Assembly: GCF_021513275.1 (NCBI RefSeq) | Contig: NZ_CP090978.1 | Span: 3,906,001 to 3,970,000, forward strand | Direction of reading: 5' to 3' | DNA length: 64,000 nucleotides | From: Paenibacillus hexagrammi | Lineage (GTDB): Bacteria > Bacillota > Bacilli > Paenibacillales > NBRC-103111 | In this document: in pieces, positions 34,008-43,902 of the stretch | How the letters are laid out: each line of letters starts with the position of its first letter | Position numbering within the stretch: position 1 is the first letter of the stretch | Program-made: the position numbers and the translations under genes | Notes under the pieces: generated by a model | Database searches by the model: none | Seen by the model: the letters and a program-made list of their open reading frames with translations, nothing else | What the model was told of the DNA's origin: nothing

Positions 34008-35888
34008 ATGGAAAAAAAGCAGTTTCAAGCGGAATCCAAGCGGCTCTTGGAAATGATGATCAATTCCATTTATACGCAAAAAGAAATTTTCCTCAGAGAA
34101 TTAATTTCCAATGCCAGCGACGCAATTGACAAAATCTATTACAAAGCTTTGACTGACGACAGTCTGGTTTTTGACAAAGACAATTATTTCATTAAAGTGA
34201 TTCCTAATAAGGAAAACCGCACGCTGACGATCACCGATACGGGTATCGGGATGTCCAAGGAGGACCTTGAAAGTCATCTGGGCGTCATCGCCAAGAGCGG
34301 GTCCCTCGCGTTTAAGAAAGAAAACGAAGCCAAAGACGGTCACAACATTATCGGCCAGTTCGGCGTAGGCTTCTATTCAGCGTTCATGGTTGCCGATGTC
34401 GTGACCGTGATCAGTAAGGCTCTAGGCAGCGATACTGCGTACAAATGGGAGTCCACAGGTGCGGACGGGTATACAATCGAGCCTACTCACAAAGATTCGG
34501 TAGGTACAGAAATCATCCTGAAAATCAAAGAGAATACTGAGGATGAAAGCTATGATGAGTATCTGGAGGAATATCGCCTCAAATCAATCATCAAGAAGTA
34601 TTCCGACTTCATTCGCTACCCCATTAAGATGGACGTATCCGGTAAGCGCCTGAAGGAAGGCAGCGAAAACGAATTCGAGGATTACCAAGAGGAACAGCAT
34701 ATTAACAGCATGATTCCGATCTGGAGAAAAAATAAGAGCGAGCTGACGCCTGAGGATTACGAGAAGTTCTATCATGAGAAGCATTATGGCTTCGACAAGC
34801 CGCTCAAGCATATTCACGTTAGCGCCGACGGTGCGGTCGTGTATCAAGCGATTCTGTTCATCCCTGAGAACATCCCGTTTGATTACTACTCCAAAGAATT
34901 TGAAAAAGGCTTGGAGTTGTATGCGAACGGCGTCCTTATCATGAACAAGTGCGCAGACCTGTTGCCCGACTACTTCAGCTTCGTCAAAGGTATGGTCGAT
35001 TCCGAGAGCTTGTCCTTGAACATTTCCAGGGAAATGCTGCAGCATGACCGCCAGCTGAAGATGATCGCCAAGAACATCGAGAGCAAGATCAAGAGCCAGC
35101 TGCAATCGATGCTGAAGAATGAAAGAGAGAAGTACGAGCAGTTCTACAACGCTTTTGGCCGACAACTGAAATTCGGCGTCTACAGCGATTACGGCTCACA
35201 CAAGGATGTGCTGCAGGATCTGCTGATGTTCTACTCCTCCAAAGAGAAGAAGCTCGTAACACTTGAAGATTACGTATCAAGAATGCCTGAAGATCAAAAG
35301 TACATCTACTATGCAACCGGCGAATCGAACGAGCGGATCGAAAAACTGCCTCAAACTGAGGTTGTCGCAGAAAAAGGCTATGAAATTCTGTACTTCACAG
35401 ACGATATCGATGAGTTTGCCATCAAAATGCTGATGCAGTACAAAGAAAAAGAATTCCGTTCGGTTTCCAGCGGCGATCTAGGCATCGAATCCGAAGATAA
35501 GCAGGAAGAAACGGAAGCTGCCAAGACGGAAAATAAAGAATTGTTCGACTACATGGCTAGCCAATTGTCCGGCAAGGTAAAAACCGTTAAGGCTTCCAAG
35601 CGCCTGCGCTCTCATCCGGTCTGCCTCTCCACCGAGGGGGAAGTAACGATCGAGATGGAGAAAGTGTTGAACGCAATGCCGAACAACCCGAATGTCAAAG
35701 CCGAGAAAGTGCTTGAAATCAATGTGAATCACGAAGTATTCAGCTCCTTGAAGGACGCCTTCGAAAAAGATAAGGATAAGCTGAACCTGTACACCGCGCT
35801 CTTGTACAACCAAGCTCTCCTGATCGAAGGACTGCCGCTGCAGGATCCGGTTGAATTCACTAATGATATTTGCAAAATCATGGTGTAG
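34008..35888 (+). CDS. htpG: molecular chaperone HtpG (Hsp90)
   Basis: ATP-dependent cytoplasmic chaperone of 626 aa. GHKL ATPase domain: [12 protein letters not shown] (about 31-42), [26 protein letters not shown]. Middle domain: [15 protein letters not shown]-terminal dimerisation domain follows a charged linker of E, K and D at about 495-515. Full length. Start has AAGGAG upstream. Unlike Bacillus subtilis htpG, which is not HrcA controlled, this copy carries CIRCE. Confidence 0.97.
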   Translation: MEKKQFQAESKRLLEMMINSIYTQKEIFLRELISNASDAIDKIYYKALTDDSLVFDKDNYFIKVIPNKENRTLTITDTGIGMSKEDLESHLGVIAKSGSLAFKKENEAKDGHNIIGQFGVGFYSAFMVADVVTVISKALGSDTAYKWESTGADGYTIEPTHKDSVGTEIILKIKENTEDESYDEYLEEYRLKSIIKKYSDFIRYPIKMDVSGKRLKEGSENEFEDYQEEQHINSMIPIWRKNKSELTPEDYEKFYHEKHYGFDKPLKHIHVSADGAVVYQAILFIPENIPFDYYSKEFEKGLELYANGVLIMNKCADLLPDYFSFVKGMVDSESLSLNISREMLQHDRQLKMIAKNIESKIKSQLQSMLKNEREKYEQFYNAFGRQLKFGVYSDYGSHKDVLQDLLMFYSSKEKKLVTLEDYVSRMPEDQKYIYYATGESNERIEKLPQTEVVAEKGYEILYFTDDIDEFAIKMLMQYKEKEFRSVSSGDLGIESEDKQEETEAAKTENKELFDYMASQLSGKVKTVKASKRLRSHPVCLSTEGEVTIEMEKVLNAMPNNPNVKAEKVLEINVNHEVFSSLKDAFEKDKDKLNLYTALLYNQALLIEGLPLQDPVEFTNDICKIMV

Positions 35889-35899
35889 GTAAATGAAAA

Positions 35900-35920
35900 A
35901 CTGCTCCCTAGGGGCAGTTT
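35900..35920 (+). terminator. hairpin after htpG
   Basis: AACTGCTCCCTAGGGGCAGTT hairpin directly after the htpG stop; no long T run. A stronger terminator with similar arm sequence follows at 36100. Confidence 0.5.
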
Positions 35921-35950
35921 GAGTATGTTGATAAAGCTGGGTCCGTTACG

Positions 35951-36072
35951 AGCTTCAGTAGCTTTTCTCCGATTGCTGTTGACATTTTGTTATTTGATTG
36001 AAGTCAAAGCTTCTAAGGTGATAACAAAACTGTCAAAGGCAACCGCTACGCTTCTCCGAAAACTACTGAGCT
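35951..36072. repeat. large imperfect palindromic intergenic element
   Basis: The left part (35951-35992, AGCTTCAGTAGCTTTT then CTCCG and TTGACATTTTGTTAT) is a diverged inverted copy of the right part (36021-36072, ATAACAAAACTGTCAAAGG to CTTCTCCGAAAACTACTGAG), with about 28 bases between. The right part recurs at 57421-57473. It looks like a non-coding hairpin-forming dispersed element, not a gene. Confidence 0.65.
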
Positions 36073-36099
36073 CTTCACTCCCGCTTTCTCAAAAGTCTG

Positions 36100-36128
36100 A
36101 CTGCTCCTCTCAGGAGCAGTTTTTTATT
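36100..36128. terminator. bidirectional terminator between htpG and gerB
   Basis: ACTGCTCCT-CTC-AGGAGCAGT followed by TTTTTATTTT on the plus strand and CAGACTTTTG on the minus strand. Confidence 0.85.
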
Positions 36129-37260
36129 TTAAAAGGGATGGTGGAGACAGCCGTCTTCGTATCAGCTGTACAAGAAAGAGCAGTACCGGAATGCAGAATG
36201 ACACGATGCCCAGGAAAAACATCGAGCTTTCAACCCCCTCCTGTAAATGCTCCGGGAAGCTCCACGCCGATAAGATGGAAACCAGCAGCACCACAGCCCC
36301 TACGGGATAAGCAAGTTTCCGTTCCTCTTTGATTTGAAATACATCTGCCGTAATGACCATGGCGGCGTAACAATACATACTCATTTTAAAGAAAACCCCA
36401 ATAATGAGTGTCAGAACCACAATAGCATCCATCCGCTGCAGAAAATCGGCTACATTCGCCAAGCTTATCGTCGTAAAGAGCGGAAAAATAGATCTCCCGT
36501 ATATATTTGAACCCAGCGTTGCTATCTCAAGAGCATGCGTCATACTAAGAATGAGACCACTGATAATAATACCGGCTAATCCGCTGATCCTAACTGCTTT
36601 CGTTCGATTCAATCGGGGAAATACGGTGGTAAAGCATACTAATTCCGCAAAGGGAAACAAAAATATATTCGGGTAGGCCATCTGCAGAATTGACTTCCAA
36701 CCCGCTCCATAGATAGGGAGCAAATTTCTGGGTTCGACCACACCTGATAAAAGCAGTGTACAGCCACCGATTAAGCCTAAGCATACCGTGATTATTAAAT
36801 AGATCTCTCCTAGCCGAAAGAAGACTTCTATGCCTTTGTTTAATACATAGACAACTGCGATGATCATGACTGCATGGATAACAAGCATGGGAGTCTGATC
36901 GTAAGCAACCGTAATCAGGAGGTCGCCGGCTTCCCTTAAATTGCGCGAAGCATTATATAGAAAGTAAGCAATGTAGAGGAAGATCATCGGAAAGCCGATA
37001 TAGGGTCCGACTATTTTACGAATATAACCGCTGAGTATGACATTCGGATATTGGCGAAACAAATAATCATAGACAAGGTAGATGGCAATTCCGCCGGGAA
37101 GGGCCGCAAGTATGGACAACCACACTCCTTGTTCAGCCTTTAAGCCGATAGGAACAACCAAAGCTGTACCAAATTCGAATAAGACAATTACCGCAAACAA
37201 CTGATTGGAGCTAATATTTTTGACATCTGACAAGTCCATCACCTTCACTTTTCTTACCAC
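36124..37260 (-). CDS. spore germination permease, GerB family
   Basis: B subunit of a GerA-type nutrient receptor (378 aa, APC superfamily, about ten membrane helices), which binds the germinant. Typical features: early SNQLFAVIVLFEFGTALVV, DYLFRQYPNVILSGYI and the ILPIYGAGW region. Complete and unbroken, unlike its A and C partners. It follows gerC after a 340-bp gap that holds a divergent small gene, so it may be expressed separately. Gene order A-C-B matches gerK. Confidence 0.9.
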   Translation of the reverse strand: MVRKVKVMDLSDVKNISSNQLFAVIVLFEFGTALVVPIGLKAEQGVWLSILAALPGGIAIYLVYDYLFRQYPNVILSGYIRKIVGPYIGFPMIFLYIAYFLYNASRNLREAGDLLITVAYDQTPMLVIHAVMIIAVVYVLNKGIEVFFRLGEIYLIITVCLGLIGGCTLLLSGVVEPRNLLPIYGAGWKSILQMAYPNIFLFPFAELVCFTTVFPRLNRTKAVRISGLAGIIISGLILSMTHALEIATLGSNIYGRSIFPLFTTISLANVADFLQRMDAIVVLTLIIGVFFKMSMYCYAAMVITADVFQIKEERKLAYPVGAVVLLVSILSAWSFPEHLQEGVESSMFFLGIVSFCIPVLLFLVQLIRRRLSPPSLLK

Positions 37261-37341
37261 TAAGCTTAATTAAGCTTATTTTATCCTTGATTTGGCAACC
37301 CTATAAGCACTAGAATTTATATTGCAATTGGAGGAATTCCT

Positions 37342-37596
37342 TTGAGAGTGCTCTCTGCTTATGTTTCGATCTTACTTATCAGCTTGTCGTTTTTGCTGAT
37401 TACGGACTTGGTAGCTGGCATGAAGCTGTCAACAGCCATTGATATTATGAAACGTGCCTACTTCTCTTCCACAAGGATGGAGGAGTTCATTCTTATCTTC
37501 ATCCTGCTCTACCCCATAATCAATTATACGGTGAAGAAGGCTTTCTTCCGCAGTAAAAACGGTTCTAGCCAGGACTTCAACGAAGGATCCGGCTAG
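37342..37596 (+). CDS. small membrane protein within the germination cluster (84 aa)
   Basis: TTG 37342 preceded by GGAGGAATTCCT. Two hydrophobic segments (LSAYVSILLISLSFLLITDL and EFILIFILLYPIINYTV) with a charged tail. It lies on the plus strand between gerC and gerB, which are both on the minus strand, and is convergent with gerC. Not recognised; small accessory (D) subunits occur in some Ger operons, but those are co-oriented, so I do not claim that role. Confidence 0.6.
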   Translation: MRVLSAYVSILLISLSFLLITDLVAGMKLSTAIDIMKRAYFSSTRMEEFILIFILLYPIINYTVKKAFFRSKNGSSQDFNEGSG

Positions 37597-37601
37597 CTCC
37601 C

Positions 37602-38803
37602 TTATTGTTCAATAAAGTAGGGCTTACTTCTCATCCCCGTCCGTCTAATATAGGCTTCTATAGTCGTCTCAACTTGACAATCGGCAAACACATCTTGCCA
37701 ATGATCTTTTATTTGCTTCCACTCTTTGGGGTATTGACGCTTCAGCTCTTCACCGAATCCAAAAATATCGCTCTTTTGGCTTTGAGCAACTTGAATGGCT
37801 TCCTTCACTTCAACTTCCGTTTCTTTCGCCCATTGGTTCTGAAGATGAACGATAACATCACGTTTGCTAAGATCCATTGGGCAATGGACTTCGTTGACAG
37901 TTCCATCTTCCTTGATATGGATGTGAAACATCGGTTTTCCCTGCATCATCGTTATGTTTACCTTCGTTTCGGACCGTATCAGCTCTACCGCGGCCTCTTC
38001 CTTACTTTCCTTACATGGAAGATTGACAACAGTGCCCTTCATTTTATTTTGCAGCCATAACGTCCCGCGCGCCTCATTTCCATCCAACCATTTCACTAGT
38101 TTCTTATCCTTAAATAAGGCAATACCGTCGATTTGGATATAAGTTGGTAATTTGGAGTTACTCTTATTTGACATCTCACTGCCTTTGGTTATATTTCCTT
38201 TCACCCGAATACCGCTTATTGCCGTTTCGCCTTTACTAAGCAATGCTTTTACTACATCTATGATTTTATTATCCAAGCTGTTTCCCCAGATTTCCGAGGA
38301 TATCTTTTCTCGTTTGACAATGCCTTCAGCCTGGTCCTTTTCCAACGAAGTCAATATCCTAAGCACAGATTCAGCTTCTGTATTTCTCGCTATCAATACA
38401 TGGGAACTCATGCGTAATTCATGCGATCTCTCAAAAAAATCAAACAGATCGCCAATCCCTTCTTTAGCTAAGGCTTCTCCAATCACTACCTGCTGGGTAT
38501 GCGCGAAGAATAGCTGCCTGGCCACTTTTTGTGACGTTTTGCGCAGAGCGCCGAACAGGGTGTCGTCAGACTCGGAATAGACCAAGGTGGGAATCCCGCT
38601 CCCGCCCCCTTTGTTCCTGTCGAAACAGAGCCAGGGATAATAATCTGAAATGAAACTTGATATTTATCAGAATCCTGCGGCTTATCGATCCCCATTCCGA
38701 CAACGATCGCTAGATCATCCAGCTCTCTACCATTCAAGCAGCCGCTCATTACAAGCATCAAGCATAGAATCGCCCCAAGTGGGACAAGCTTCTTAAGTTT
38801 CAT
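37602..38803 (-). pseudogene. Ger(x)C-family germination lipoprotein, frameshifted
   Basis: C subunit of the germinant receptor, a surface lipoprotein. The first frame (from 38803) has a signal with lipobox MSGC and NGRELDDLAIVVGMGID, the family N-terminus. After GTKG the frame is lost in a G5 run on the coding strand (plus 38605-38609, G6 expected); the next frame carries IPTLVYSESDDTLFGALRK and the rest of the three-domain protein to residue about 400. Start overlaps the gerA stop by 4 bases. As written it gives a truncated protein. Confidence 0.85.
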
Positions 38804-40493
38804 GACGATTCCTCTCCGGCAGGCTCACTTTGAGCTGCAGACGGACTTTCCTGACTGGTCCGGGATACCTTATTCTGACTGATCAACCGGGGACGGGTCG
38901 TTAACTTGAATATCGGAAAGCGAAAGAAGGTGTCCTTCTGATCATCGAGTATAAAAGGTCCTAACGGAGCCATATACGGGATTCCAAACGAACGCAGTCC
39001 GCACATATGGGCAAGAATCATGATGCTGAGGATGGCAATCCCGTAAAAGCCAAGAAACCCGGCAGCGATAATCATGGGAAACCGAAGTAAACGCACCGCA
39101 AGCGCCATGCTGTATGAAGGAGTCGCGAAGCTGGATATGCCTGTTAAGGCAACGACAATGACCATAGATGCTGAGATGATCCCGGCTTCAACTGCCGCTT
39201 GCCCCAACACAAGTGCCCCGACAATGGACACCGCTTGACCGATCGCACGTGGCATTCGGATACCGGCCTCCCGCAAAATTTCAAACGTGACTTCCATGAT
39301 CATCGCCTCGATGAAGGCCGGGAATGGCGTGCTTTCTCGTTGAGCAGCTAGGCTTATTAATAATGACGTAGGAATCATTTCCTGGTGATACGTAATGGCA
39401 GACACATAGATGGATGGAATGAACAACGAGATGAGCAAAGCCATAAATCTTAATAATCGTATCGCTGTCGCCATCTCATAACGCTGATAATAATCTTCCG
39501 CCGCTTGAAAAAAACTAAAAAACGTGAAGGGAGCGATAAGGACAAATGGGGATCCATCCACAAAGATAGCGACTTTGCCTTCAATTAAATTGCCGGCTAC
39601 CGTATCGGGACGCTCGGTATTATTCAGGGTTGGAAAAAGGTGTACGTCTTATCCTGTATCAATTGTTCGATATATCCGGACTCCAATATGGAGTCGAAAT
39701 TAATTTGCTGTAATCTGTACCTTACCTCCTCAACAATCTTGTCATTGGCAATTCCCTTGATATACATGAACGCAACATCTGTTTGTGTCACAGTGCCGAT
39801 TTTCATCGGCTCCAGCCATAGATTAGAGCTTCTGATTCGTCGGCGCACAAGCGCTACATTCGTGCCTATGGACTCGTTAAAGCCATCCTTAGGTCCCCGA
39901 ATTACAACCTGTGAGGTAGGCTCAGTGACCCCTCTCATTTCACCGCCGCGGGTACCGCATACCATTGCATGAGTGTTATCATCGAGAAGGATGACTGTGT
40001 CCCCTGAAAGGATAGATAGGATCACGCCGTTCCAATTGTCAACCACCTTAACCTCGCCCACGGTAAGCGCATTGGTTCGAATGAATTCAAAGATTCCTTT
40101 TTCCTTAGATAACCGTTCAAAGTCTTCTCTTTCTGAATCAATCATCAAAGAATGCAAAATGAACGTATTGACTAAGTCTTTATCTATAATTCCGTCTGTA
40201 TAGATGACAGCAACCGGTGTAAAGGTGGCTCCCACCTCAAATTGTCGGATCGTAATGTCAGGACTTTGTCCAAACTGTACTCGGATTTGCTGCAAATTAT
40301 CCTCTAAACATGGCAGCAAAGGAGAGGCCCCATTTGCAAGTTGGCTGCTGTCGGCGAAATGCCGATGGTCTAGCGTGCTTTTACTCCGAAATTTGCTCCA
40401 TGGAAGCATGAACTTCCCCCACTTTCCTTTATTGGATAAGAAAGTCACTGTATAGCATGTCTCCAATAATTGAGAAATATGAGTCTCGGACAA
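38800..40493 (-). pseudogene. GerA-family spore germination protein, frameshifted
   Basis: A subunit of a GerA-type receptor. N-terminal cytoplasmic domain in the first frame (ITIRQFEVGATFTPVAVIYT, LLDDNTHAMVCGTRGGEMRG, VRRRIRSSNLWLEPMKIG), ending at TYTFFQP. One base is missing around plus 39639-39640; the next frame gives LFPTLNNTERPDTVAGNL and the five-helix membrane domain (GKVAIFVDGSPFVLIAPFTF, AAQRESTPFPAFIEAMIME). Restoring a base joins both into about 560 aa, normal for the family. First gene of a gerK-ordered cluster. Confidence 0.87.
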
Positions 40494-40577
40494 ATAACGT
40501 AGAAGCCGCCACTCAGGTGCAATTTGTCACCTTAAGATGGCAGCTTTCTCTTTGGATACATGCGTTAGCTATTCCCT

Positions 40578-41474
40578 TTATCCTTTCACAGAGCCTGCAG
40601 TAACCTGCATGAACGATTTATTGGCAAAGACGTACACAATCAGAATCGGCAGCATCGATAAGCATGCTCCAGCCAGCATGAGATGGGTTTGCATAGCCGC
40701 ACTGTTGCCATAGCGTAGATTCGTTAAGCCTACCGTCAGCGTTTGCAGCTTCGGGTTGTTCATCGTGAACACCAGGGGCAGAATATATTCATTCCACCCT
40801 GTTCGAAAAGCAAACAATGCAGTGACGCCAAGTCCCGGCTTCAACAGCGGCAGAATGATCTTGCCGTAGATCCCTAGGAAGCTGCAGCCATCAAGATTAG
40901 CAGCTTCATCCAATTCCCGCGGGATCGCCTTAAAGAATCCGAGTAATATGAAGAACGTGCTGGCGTGTGCGCTCACCAAGATGAGTATGACGCCCCACAA
41001 GGAGGTATTCAAGTGCAGCTTGACCATAAGCTCGAACTGCGGTCGAAGCACAACCGCACCTATCGAGATGAACATGGTAGAGGCTTGCATCAAGATAAAT
41101 AGCCGCTTGCCCGCGAATTCACGACGATCCACTACGTATCCTGCCAGAGAGGCTACCAGCAGCGTGCCCACTGTCGAAGCGCCGCTTACAAATAGACTGT
41201 TCCAGGTATAGGCGGAGAATTTCGCCTTCTCCCACGCTTCTCCATAGTTGGTAAACATCCAGTGCTTGGGTAAGATCGTAGCCCCGGAGGCGAGCTCCAT
41301 ATTCGTTTTGAAGGACCCTAACAACGTCATTAGCACTGGAAATAAAGTAAAGAACGCAATCACAGCCAGGAATATCCATATGCCCAATCGGGCTAATCCT
41401 CTTTTACTGCGATAGCAGGAAGGAATGCTTTCTGCTGTTGACTCACAACAGTCATATTGTCCACTTGAGGTCAC
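40578..41474 (-). CDS. carbohydrate ABC transporter permease, MalG type
   Basis: A 298 aa binding-protein-dependent permease with six helices. The EAA loop is EAANLDGCSFLGIYGKIILP, which contacts an ATPase. The ATPase gene is absent here, as in many Paenibacillus importers that share MsmX. Starts 3 bases after the MalF-type permease stop. Confidence 0.93.
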   Translation of the reverse strand: MTSSGQYDCCESTAESIPSCYRSKRGLARLGIWIFLAVIAFFTLFPVLMTLLGSFKTNMELASGATILPKHWMFTNYGEAWEKAKFSAYTWNSLFVSGASTVGTLLVASLAGYVVDRREFAGKRLFILMQASTMFISIGAVVLRPQFELMVKLHLNTSLWGVILILVSAHASTFFILLGFFKAIPRELDEAANLDGCSFLGIYGKIILPLLKPGLGVTALFAFRTGWNEYILPLVFTMNNPKLQTLTVGLTNLRYGNSAAMQTHLMLAGACLSMLPILIVYVFANKSFMQVTAGSVKG

Positions 41475-41477
41475 CGC

Positions 41478-42374
41478 CTAATAAATCTGATTAAGCCGCT
41501 TGGATACGAAGAAATATATTCCGGTAACGGCTCCGACAATAAGAGCTGTGGCAAATCCAACGGCGCTCCCATAGCCAATCTCTTGAATAAGCACGGAACC
41601 TGTAGACACCGGAAACAAGAGCTTGTATACATACAAGTACATGACCTCTGTCCTTCCCACAGGCCCGCCTTCCGTAAGTACCATGATGCTTTCATACCCT
41701 TTGAGCGACACAGTAATGGCGAGCATCATAATCATCTGCAGCACGGGACCCAGCATGGGGACTGTGATCTTCCAGAACTTTTGAAAGCTATTCGCTCCGT
41801 CGATATCTGCACTTTCGTACAGGTCACCGGGAATATTTTGCAATCCTGCGAGAAACAGCAGCATATAGTTGCCGATCGCTCCCCAGATAGCCACAATGAT
41901 CACAGTGAGCATCGCGTATTTCGGTCCCAGCCAGTCAATACTCCCGGAGATGACATGATATTTGAGCAAAAATTGATTTAAAAGTCCGTTATAAGAATTA
42001 AAGATGATATAGAAGACAACCGCAATCACAGCCGAGCTAATGACCGTAGGCATAAAATAAATAGCCCGCCATATTTGTCTGCCTTTCAATCCCTTATTTA
42101 ACAGGACCGCAAGTACAAGTGACAACGGTATGGTCACAATAATCTTACCTCCGGCATAAATCCCCGTATTCCAAACCGCATTCCAAAACAAATCGTCGCT
42201 CCAAAGCCTGACGAAATTATCGAAACCGATAAAAATTTCCTTCCCGTAGCCTTTGTAGTCATAGAACATATACCGAATGGCCCACAATACCGGATAAATG
42301 CCCAAGACTAACGTGAGGAAAAAACTCGGTAACAGCAGCCCGTAATTTTCCAGCTGCGTGCGCCATTTGATCAC
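41478..42374 (-). CDS. carbohydrate ABC transporter permease, MalF type
   Basis: A 298 aa permease with six helices. EAA loop ESADIDGANSFQKFWKITVP. It follows the solute-binding protein by 39 bases, with GGAGGTGAAC before the start, and precedes the MalG-type partner. The importer's sugar is unknown. Confidence 0.93.
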   Translation of the reverse strand: MIKWRTQLENYGLLLPSFFLTLVLGIYPVLWAIRYMFYDYKGYGKEIFIGFDNFVRLWSDDLFWNAVWNTGIYAGGKIIVTIPLSLVLAVLLNKGLKGRQIWRAIYFMPTVISSAVIAVVFYIIFNSYNGLLNQFLLKYHVISGSIDWLGPKYAMLTVIIVAIWGAIGNYMLLFLAGLQNIPGDLYESADIDGANSFQKFWKITVPMLGPVLQMIMMLAITVSLKGYESIMVLTEGGPVGRTEVMYLYVYKLLFPVSTGSVLIQEIGYGSAVGFATALIVGAVTGIYFFVSKRLNQIY

Positions 42375-42413
42375 GGACGTTCACCTCCTAATCGAACCCT
42401 CGAGTCTCCAAAA

Positions 42414-43802
42414 TCATTTGTCCAGCATGGTGCCTTGCAAGCTCGCAGGGTCAAAACTAGGGTCCTTAGTAACTTTCACGTCGCCGGAGGCCGCAGCCTT
42501 CTCCAAAGCGGCATTATATCGGCTGTTCAAATCCGAAACTACGGTATCCAGCGATCCGCCGTCCAACATATACTTCAAGAAGGCGCTTCCATAATCAAGC
42601 CCTTGCACCGTTACAGCTGGAGGGACCGGCCATAATGCATCGTATTTCGTGATCAAGAAGCCTTCTACACCATTTATCTCGGGCTTCTTCGCCTTTGCTG
42701 CTATGGAAGGAACGGCCGATAAACCAAAGCCTTGCTCATGATAGTCCTGCAGAACAGAATCGCTATACATATAAGAAAGGAATTTCCAAGCTGCCTCTTT
42801 GTTCTTGGACCCGCTGCTAATGCCGAGCCATTGGCCTGAGTTGGCAAAGCCCGCTGCCCCTTTCACGGTTCCGTCAATGGTAGGAGCCTGCGCCGCCGCC
42901 CAATGAATTTGTGTTGGGAATTGGCTCTTGTACACACCAGGTTCAGCCGAATAAGACAAATACATACCGATCTTCCCTTGCGCAAACTGTGCTCGGAGTG
43001 GGTCAATGTCTAAGGATTCTACACCTGGCAGCATGCTGCCGTCGTCCTTCATTTGTTTGAATGCCTCAATAACTGCTTTGTACGGGGTGAAGTCGAATTG
43101 CCCCTGCTTTTCATCAAAGCCGAAGCCGTCATAGCCGCTTAGCTGAAGAATTTCTCTCGCCGAACGGTCCAAGGCACTCTTCGGACTCTTGAAATTGAGC
43201 GCAAAGCCATATTGCCCGTCAGCTTTCCCTACAGCTGTAATTTTCTTGGCGTCTTCCACCAATTCCTTAAGGGTCACAGGAGGATTCGCGATGCCGGCCT
43301 TATCGAACAAATCTTTGTTATAAATCAGTCTCAACGTATAGCCGAAGTTGGGCAGGGAATAGATTTTGCCGTTAAAGCGGTTCACTTGGTCTTGAAAGGT
43401 CGATTCAAACTTTTTCTTCATATCGTCGGTCAGATAGCTGTCCAAAGGCTCCAGATATCCTTTCTTCACAAAAGGAATCGTCGTGTCCTGATTCGGACGC
43501 AAAATATCCGGCATCTGATTGCTGGCGAAGGCGATATCCACGGACTGGGTATAATTCTCGGCCATAGACGTTACTTCTACCTCGATATTATCCTTGTTAG
43601 TCTTGTTGAACGTCTCTACGGTGCTCTTCATAAAATCAAAGTCGTGGCGGTCGAACGTCCAAAACACCAGCTTGGTCTTCTCACCTGATGCCACAGGTGC
43701 ATTCGTGCTTGTAGTAGTTGGAGCATCTGTCTGAGATGTGCATCCCGCTAAGCTCCAGGCCGCAATGAATGCGGTACAAATGGTAGCAATTTGTCTTTTC
43801 AA
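42414..43802 (-). CDS. sugar ABC transporter substrate-binding lipoprotein
   Basis: Family 1 extracellular solute-binding protein of 462 aa. Signal peptide with lipobox SLAGC (lipidated C21) and a Thr/Ser-rich linker; binding fold begins KLVFWTFDRHDFDFMK, with AFASNQMPDILRPNQD, KIYSLPNFGYTLRLIYNKDL and GFANSGQWLGISSGSKN. Lies between the YesN-like regulator and two permeases, so it is the capture subunit of this importer. Confidence 0.93.
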   Translation of the reverse strand: MKRQIATICTAFIAAWSLAGCTSQTDAPTTTSTNAPVASGEKTKLVFWTFDRHDFDFMKSTVETFNKTNKDNIEVEVTSMAENYTQSVDIAFASNQMPDILRPNQDTTIPFVKKGYLEPLDSYLTDDMKKKFESTFQDQVNRFNGKIYSLPNFGYTLRLIYNKDLFDKAGIANPPVTLKELVEDAKKITAVGKADGQYGFALNFKSPKSALDRSAREILQLSGYDGFGFDEKQGQFDFTPYKAVIEAFKQMKDDGSMLPGVESLDIDPLRAQFAQGKIGMYLSYSAEPGVYKSQFPTQIHWAAAQAPTIDGTVKGAAGFANSGQWLGISSGSKNKEAAWKFLSYMYSDSVLQDYHEQGFGLSAVPSIAAKAKKPEINGVEGFLITKYDALWPVPPAVTVQGLDYGSAFLKYMLDGGSLDTVVSDLNSRYNAALEKAAASGDVKVTKDPSFDPASLQGTMLDK

Positions 43803-43902
43803 TGTCTTTCCTCCCTTGTATGCTTGGCTCTGAGTTCATTATAGAAAGGATCGAATCTATTTCGTAGGAGGGAATCCAAAGAAGAAGGGGGAGAATTTAC
43901 AG

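Noticed and set aside
34008..35888. Long minus-strand open frames opposite htpG and opposite 43212-43688 and 44302-44658
   Set aside because: Antisense shadows of strongly conserved genes with no ribosome binding sites or family match.
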